Source of the DNA: Pelotomaculum isophthalicicum JI
GTDB lineage: Bacteria; Bacillota; Desulfotomaculia; Desulfotomaculales; Pelotomaculaceae
DNA length: 64,000 nt
Assembly: GCF_029478095.1 (NCBI RefSeq)
Contig: NZ_JAKOAV010000014.1
Span: forward strand, 1-64,000
Direction of reading: 5' to 3'
The notes under the pieces are model-generated. The model searched no databases. It worked only from the letters and a program-made list of their open reading frames with translations, and was not told where the DNA came from. Within the stretch, counting starts at the first letter, position 1; each line of letters starts with the position of its first letter. A program made the translations under genes and the position numbers. This document shows positions 60,396 to 64,000 of the stretch, piece by piece.

Positions 60396-61739
60396 GTGTA
60401 CCCGTATCTTCCCGTTACCAGCGAAGAACGCCGGCGAATGCTGGAGACTGTCGGTGTTGAATCAATAGAGGAATTGTTTGTCGACATACCGTCCGTGGTG
60501 CGCTGTAAAGGCCGCTTAAATTTGCCCGGCCCCCTTTCGGAAATGGAAATGGTACGTCATATGAAAGCCCTGGCGGGGAAGAATAAAAATCTGGATGATT
60601 ATGCCTGTTTTCTCGGCGCGGGAGCGTACGACCATTATGTTCCCAGTATAATCAACCACATCCTCCTGCGCCAGGAGTTTTATACCGCTTATACCCCGTA
60701 TCAGCCTGAAGTGAGCCAGGGAACCTTGCAGGCTATTTTTGAATACCAGACCATGATCTGCGAATTAACCGGGATGGAGGTATCCAACGCTTCTGTGTAT
60801 GACGGAGCCAGCGCCCTGGCCGAGGCCGTGGCCATGGCCTGCCAGGCCACCCGGCGTGGTGAGGTCATGCTTTCCCGGACGGTTCACCCTGAAGCCCGGG
60901 AAGTGGTCAAAACCTATTCCCGCTTCAGCGGCGTCAGTATCAAAGAGTTGGGTTGTCAAAACGGCCTTACCGGGCTAAGAGAGGCTGAAGAGCGGATTAA
61001 TGACCAAATAAGCGCAATTGTGGTGCAAAACCCGAACTATTTCGGGGCGCTGGAAGATCTGACCAAGTTCGCTGAGCTGGCACACCGGCATAAAGCTCTG
61101 CTGATTGTCAGCGCCGACCCGATTGCGCTTGGCTTATTGAAGCCCCCCGGTGAGACCGGGGCGGACATCGTGGTGGGAGAAGGACAGACGCTGGGCAATT
61201 CATTAAGCTTCGGCGGGCCGTATTTCGGCTTTATGGCCACTACTGAGAAGCTGATGCGCCGGCTGCCCGGCCGGATTGTCGGCCAAACTACCGACAGCGA
61301 GGGCAACCGGGGTTTTATCCTGACTTTGCAGGCCAGGGAGCAGCACATCAGGCGGGAAAAAGCCACCTCCAATATTTGTTCCAACCAGGCCTTGTGCGCT
61401 CTGGCCGCCACCGTGTATTTAACCGTACTGGGGAAAAAAGGACTCCGGCGAGTCGCCGAGCTATGTTTGCAAAAGGCCCATTATACTTACCGCAGTTTGC
61501 TGGAAACCGGCAAGTTTGCTCCAACCTTCACCGCCCCGTTCTTTAAAGAGTTCGCCGTAACCAGTCAAGAAGACACCGCTGTAGTGAATGCCCGCCTGAT
61601 GGAAAACAAGATTATCGGGGGTTATCCTTTAGACCGAGATTATCCTGAGCTAAAAAATTCACTTTTAGTTGCCGTGACTGAAAGCAGGACCAGGGACGAG
61701 ATAGACCGGCTGGTTAAATATAGCGTGATAACAAAGTGA
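60396..61739 (+). CDS. gcvPA: GcvPA, glycine decarboxylase subunit 1
   Basis: 447 residues, the N-terminal half of the two-subunit P protein. It has FLGAGAYDHYVPSI, YTPYQPEVSQGTLQ, FEYQTMICELTGMEVSNASV and YDGASALAEAV. With GcvPB it decarboxylates glycine on PLP. GTG start with GAGGAGG upstream. The split PA/PB arrangement is usual in Firmicutes. Confidence 0.95.
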   Translation: MYPYLPVTSEERRRMLETVGVESIEELFVDIPSVVRCKGRLNLPGPLSEMEMVRHMKALAGKNKNLDDYACFLGAGAYDHYVPSIINHILLRQEFYTAYTPYQPEVSQGTLQAIFEYQTMICELTGMEVSNASVYDGASALAEAVAMACQATRRGEVMLSRTVHPEAREVVKTYSRFSGVSIKELGCQNGLTGLREAEERINDQISAIVVQNPNYFGALEDLTKFAELAHRHKALLIVSADPIALGLLKPPGETGADIVVGEGQTLGNSLSFGGPYFGFMATTEKLMRRLPGRIVGQTTDSEGNRGFILTLQAREQHIRREKATSNICSNQALCALAATVYLTVLGKKGLRRVAELCLQKAHYTYRSLLETGKFAPTFTAPFFKEFAVTSQEDTAVVNARLMENKIIGGYPLDRDYPELKNSLLVAVTESRTRDEIDRLVKYSVITK

Positions 61740-61796
61740 AATAAAATATGGAGGTACAGTGCTTGAATTTACCTTGTAGGTGGCGATACACTGTGT

Positions 61797-61890
61797 TCAG
61801 GAGTCAGAAGTCAGGAGTCAGGATAAAAGAATGGTTAATTGTCGTCCAATATTCTGAATTCTGACTCCTGAATTCTGAATACTTGAATAG
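61797..61890. repeat. MITE-like GAATTC/GTCAG element between gcvPA and gcvPB
   Basis: 94 bases with inverted ends: CAGGAGTCAGAAGTCAGGAG and TTCTGACTCCTGAATTCTG. It is related to 15541, 20331 and the ends of 49885-50182. It separates two genes that are usually adjacent and co-translated. Confidence 0.7.
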
Positions 61891-61920
61891 TACTTGAATA
61901 GTAATGGAGTGAAGATTGTG

Positions 61921-63366
61921 ATGGAACTTATCTTTGAACAAAGCGTTCCGGGCCGGACCGGCATCTCCCTGCCTGCCATAGATGTTCCTGAAGAGGAAAT
62001 AGAAAGCTTGATTCCCGCCGAGTACCTGCGACAAGAGCCGCCCGGCCTGCCGGAGGTCAGCGAGGTGGAGGCGGCGCGTCATTTTACCCGGCTGTCCCGG
62101 CGCAACTTCGGGGTTGACACTGGTTTTTACCCGCTTGGTTCCTGTACGATGAAATATAATCCCAAGGTCAATGAGGATATGGCGCGCCTGAACGGATTTG
62201 CCCGGATTCACCCTTATCAAAGCGCGGATACGGTTCAGGGCTGTCTGGAATTGCTTTACCATATGGACCGTTGTCTTTCTGAACTCACCGGAATGGCCCG
62301 GGTGTCCCTGCAACCCGCGGCCGGCGCCCATGGTGAACTGACCGGCCTGATGATGATTAAAGCTTACCACGAAAACCGGGGCGAGGGTCACCGTAAAAAG
62401 ATTATTGTACCTGATTCCTCTCACGGCACTAATCCCGCTTCGGCTCAGATGGCCGGCCTGGAGATTGTTGAAATAAAATCCGGCAAGAACGGCCGCGTGG
62501 ATCTGGAAGAACTGAGGAAAACTGTTGATGGTCAGGTTGCCGGGATCATGCTGACCAACCCCAATACCCTTGGCATTTTTGAATCTGATATTAGAGAAAT
62601 AGCCGATATCGTCCACAGCGCGGGCGGCCTGCTCTATAACGACGGGGCCAACGCCAACGCCATACTGGGGATATCGACCCCGGGCGACATGGGTTTTGAC
62701 GTTGTTCACCTGAATTTGCATAAAAGCTTTGCCGCGCCACATGGCGGGGGCGGCCCAGGCTCCGGCCCGGTGGGAGTGAAAGAGCGCCTGACGCCTTTCC
62801 TGCCCAAGCCTCTCGTGGAAATAAAGGAGGACGGCAGCTATTATCTGGAGTACAACCGCCCTTTGTCTATCGGAAAGGTCAAATCTTATTACGGGAATTT
62901 TGGAGTAGTGGTCAAAGCCTACGCCTATATCCTGGCCATGGGGCCGGAAGGTTTGCGGCGGGTGGCGGAAGACGCCGTGCTGAACGCCAACTTTTTGATG
63001 AAGAAGCTCAAGGAATATTATGATCTTCCCTATGATCAGGTTTGCAAGCATGAGTTTGTGCTGTCAGGCGCCCGGCAGAAAGAAAAGGGTGTGAATACCG
63101 AGGACATTGCCAAAAGGCTGCTGGATTATGGCTATCATCCGCCGACCGTTTACTTCCCTTTAATCGTTAAGGAGGCGTTAATGATTGAACCGACGGAAAC
63201 GGAAAATCTGGAAACCCTGGAGAGATTTATCGATGCCATGATCCGGATTGCCACGGAAGTCGAGCAAGAGCCGGAAAAGGTCAGGCTTGCCCCGCATACT
63301 ACCGTGGTCGGGCGGCTGGATGCGGTGAAAGCGGCCCGCAAGCCGGCTTTAATATGGAAATCATAA
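61921..63366 (+). CDS. gcvPB: GcvPB, glycine decarboxylase subunit 2
   Basis: 481 residues, the PLP-bearing half of the P protein: [50 protein letters not shown], and PLP lysine in [21 protein letters not shown] 61921 chosen from GGAGTG upstream; the frame extends 9 codons further toward the repeat. Confidence 0.95.
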   Translation: MELIFEQSVPGRTGISLPAIDVPEEEIESLIPAEYLRQEPPGLPEVSEVEAARHFTRLSRRNFGVDTGFYPLGSCTMKYNPKVNEDMARLNGFARIHPYQSADTVQGCLELLYHMDRCLSELTGMARVSLQPAAGAHGELTGLMMIKAYHENRGEGHRKKIIVPDSSHGTNPASAQMAGLEIVEIKSGKNGRVDLEELRKTVDGQVAGIMLTNPNTLGIFESDIREIADIVHSAGGLLYNDGANANAILGISTPGDMGFDVVHLNLHKSFAAPHGGGGPGSGPVGVKERLTPFLPKPLVEIKEDGSYYLEYNRPLSIGKVKSYYGNFGVVVKAYAYILAMGPEGLRRVAEDAVLNANFLMKKLKEYYDLPYDQVCKHEFVLSGARQKEKGVNTEDIAKRLLDYGYHPPTVYFPLIVKEALMIEPTETENLETLERFIDAMIRIATEVEQEPEKVRLAPHTTVVGRLDAVKAARKPALIWKS

Positions 63367-63513
63367 GAAGTCAGCGCCGCCTTGCGCGAGGGCTTTAGCA
63401 GCGCATTGGGAATTGAATTGGAGCCGGCACGGCTAACGTCTGAGGAGGCGCGCCTTGCAAGGGAACTGGCAGACGCAAAATACAAATCGCAGGAATGGAA
63501 TAATAAATATTAA
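63367..63513 (+). pseudogene. Lipoate-protein ligase C-terminal remnant
   Basis: In the same frame directly after the gcvPB stop, 48 codons read EVSAALREGFSSALGIELEP, then LTSEEARLARELADAKY and QEWN before a stop. This is the typical LplA C-terminal accessory segment. The catalytic domain is gone. In many Firmicutes a lipoate ligase gene follows gcvPB. Confidence 0.7.
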
Positions 63514-63605
63514 CCGGTGCCGCTTAAATTCGAATCGCGTATTAGAACACCAACTAACGGTTGATTTAATATAATTATATATATACCAGTAAAGGTGTGG
63601 TTGCA

Positions 63606-63722
63606 TTGACATTGCCGCCTACGGAAGAGATCCAGCATGACCTTTTGTTGACTATTATAGTGGCTTTATTTATTCTTTTCTCAACAGGGATCGCGGGACC
63701 TTCAAGAGTGCCCCCGGCTTAA
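63606..63722 (+). CDS. Possible 38-residue membrane peptide
   Basis: TTG start after AAAGGTGTGG; one hydrophobic helix (LLLTIIVALFILFSTGIAG). No family recognised. Could be chance. Confidence 0.35.
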   Translation: MTLPPTEEIQHDLLLTIIVALFILFSTGIAGPSRVPPA

Positions 63723-63788
63723 GCAGGGACGCAACCAGATGTTGGCCGTTCTTATATAGGATATAAGAATCGCAATAGCACCCGGGGG
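63711..63788 (+). ncRNA. Structured intergenic element, possible cis-regulatory RNA
   Basis: CCCCCGG (63711-63717) pairs with CCGGGGG (63782-63788). They enclose a CAAC-CAGAT-GTTG hairpin and a perfect 9-bp hairpin TTCTTATAT-AGG-ATATAAGAA (63749-63769). It ends about 50 bases before the next gene. The GGGACGCAA stretch recalls part of the c-di-GMP-I aptamer, but its partner segment is not evident. Confidence 0.4.
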
Positions 63789-63836
63789 TCCGGTCGTTTC
63801 CTCGCCATAAAGTAGGCCGTTAAAGGGGATTTTTTC

Positions 63837-64000
63837 ATGCTATCAAACAACGATCTTAATATATTGAAGGAACAGATCATGGCTCAACTGGGACAGGAAA
63901 CACCTTTTTCAACTAAAAATGCCAAGAAAACTGACATTTGTAATAATGGGAATAATAAAAATGCGAATAACATGCTTCTTAATCTCACACCGCAAAAGAT
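63837..64000 (+). CDS. Unknown protein, 3' end outside window
   Basis: ATG with AAGGGG upstream. Visible 54 residues begin MLSNNDLNILKEQIMAQLGQ and turn Asn/Lys-rich. Not recognised. Confidence 0.55.
   Translation, partial: MLSNNDLNILKEQIMAQLGQETPFSTKNAKKTDICNNGNNKNANNMLLNLTPQK

Noticed and set aside
61804-63051. 415-codon minus-strand frame
   Set aside because: It is antisense to gcvPB, lacks a ribosome site, and its first codons come from a dispersed repeat.
63711-63788. Firm call of a c-di-GMP-I riboswitch
   Set aside because: Only GGGACGCAA is similar; the GCAAACC partner and tetraloop receptor are missing.

Overview
The window looks like chromosome of an anaerobic, spore-forming, low-to-mid GC Firmicute of the Pelotomaculum/Desulfotomaculum type (Peptococcaceae). 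Supporting this are spore genes (SpoVT, CotF-like proteins), [FeFe]-hydrogenases of the HndABCD type, a heterodisulfide reductase/MvhD module that uses selenocysteine, a glycine cleavage operon, hydantoinase-type genes and many small dispersed palindromic repeats. The genus assignment is inference; no rRNA or tRNA gene is visible.

Layout. (1) 1-5.8 kb: an HdrD-like Fe-S protein, FdhD, HdrA and MvhD. HdrA and MvhD are each interrupted by one in-frame TGA exactly where relatives have a conserved Cys, so both are read as selenoproteins. (2) 6.2-12.5 kb: hydrogenase operon 1 (HndA, an ATPase-domain protein, HndB, an HndC fused to a GltD/NfnB-like NADPH module, and the HndD hydrogenase). (3) 12.5-27.3 kb: an accessory island containing a VanG-like ligase truncated onto a foreign kinase fragment, a 7-kb ABC-transporter operon, MarR plus a broken MATE gene, HicAB, and vanY-vanS-vanR. 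CTTAT/CTTAA boxes in an 11-bp phase mark the vanR, vanY, vanG and ABC-operon promoters. (4) 27.5-31.8 kb: hydrogenase operon 2, whose hydrogenase is 97 percent identical to the first. (5) 32-44 kb: hydantoinase subunits, small membrane proteins, citrate synthase, an FMN glutamate-synthase-domain protein, coat proteins, a ThDP enzyme and an MFS exporter. (6) 44.2-49.9 kb: a structured leader followed by the hydrogenase assembly operon (TM1266-type regulator, AspA, HydF, HydE, HydG). (7) 50-58.7 kb: SpoVT, a chemoreceptor, an SbcCD-like pair, a flavin reductase and a macrodomain protein. (8) 58.9-63.4 kb: gcvT-gcvH-gcvPA-gcvPB with a lipoate-ligase remnant, then a structured intergenic segment and a partial gene.

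How the genes fit together. The Hdr/MvhD module and the two NAD(P)-linked [FeFe]-hydrogenases would exchange electrons among ferredoxin, NAD(H), NADP(H), formate and H2, and the HydEFG operon would build the hydrogenase H-cluster. The region between the two hydA copies has been heavily rearranged. The van-type cluster lost part of its ligase while its promoter was duplicated in front of an unrelated transporter operon. Three dispersed repeat families sit at many gene ends.
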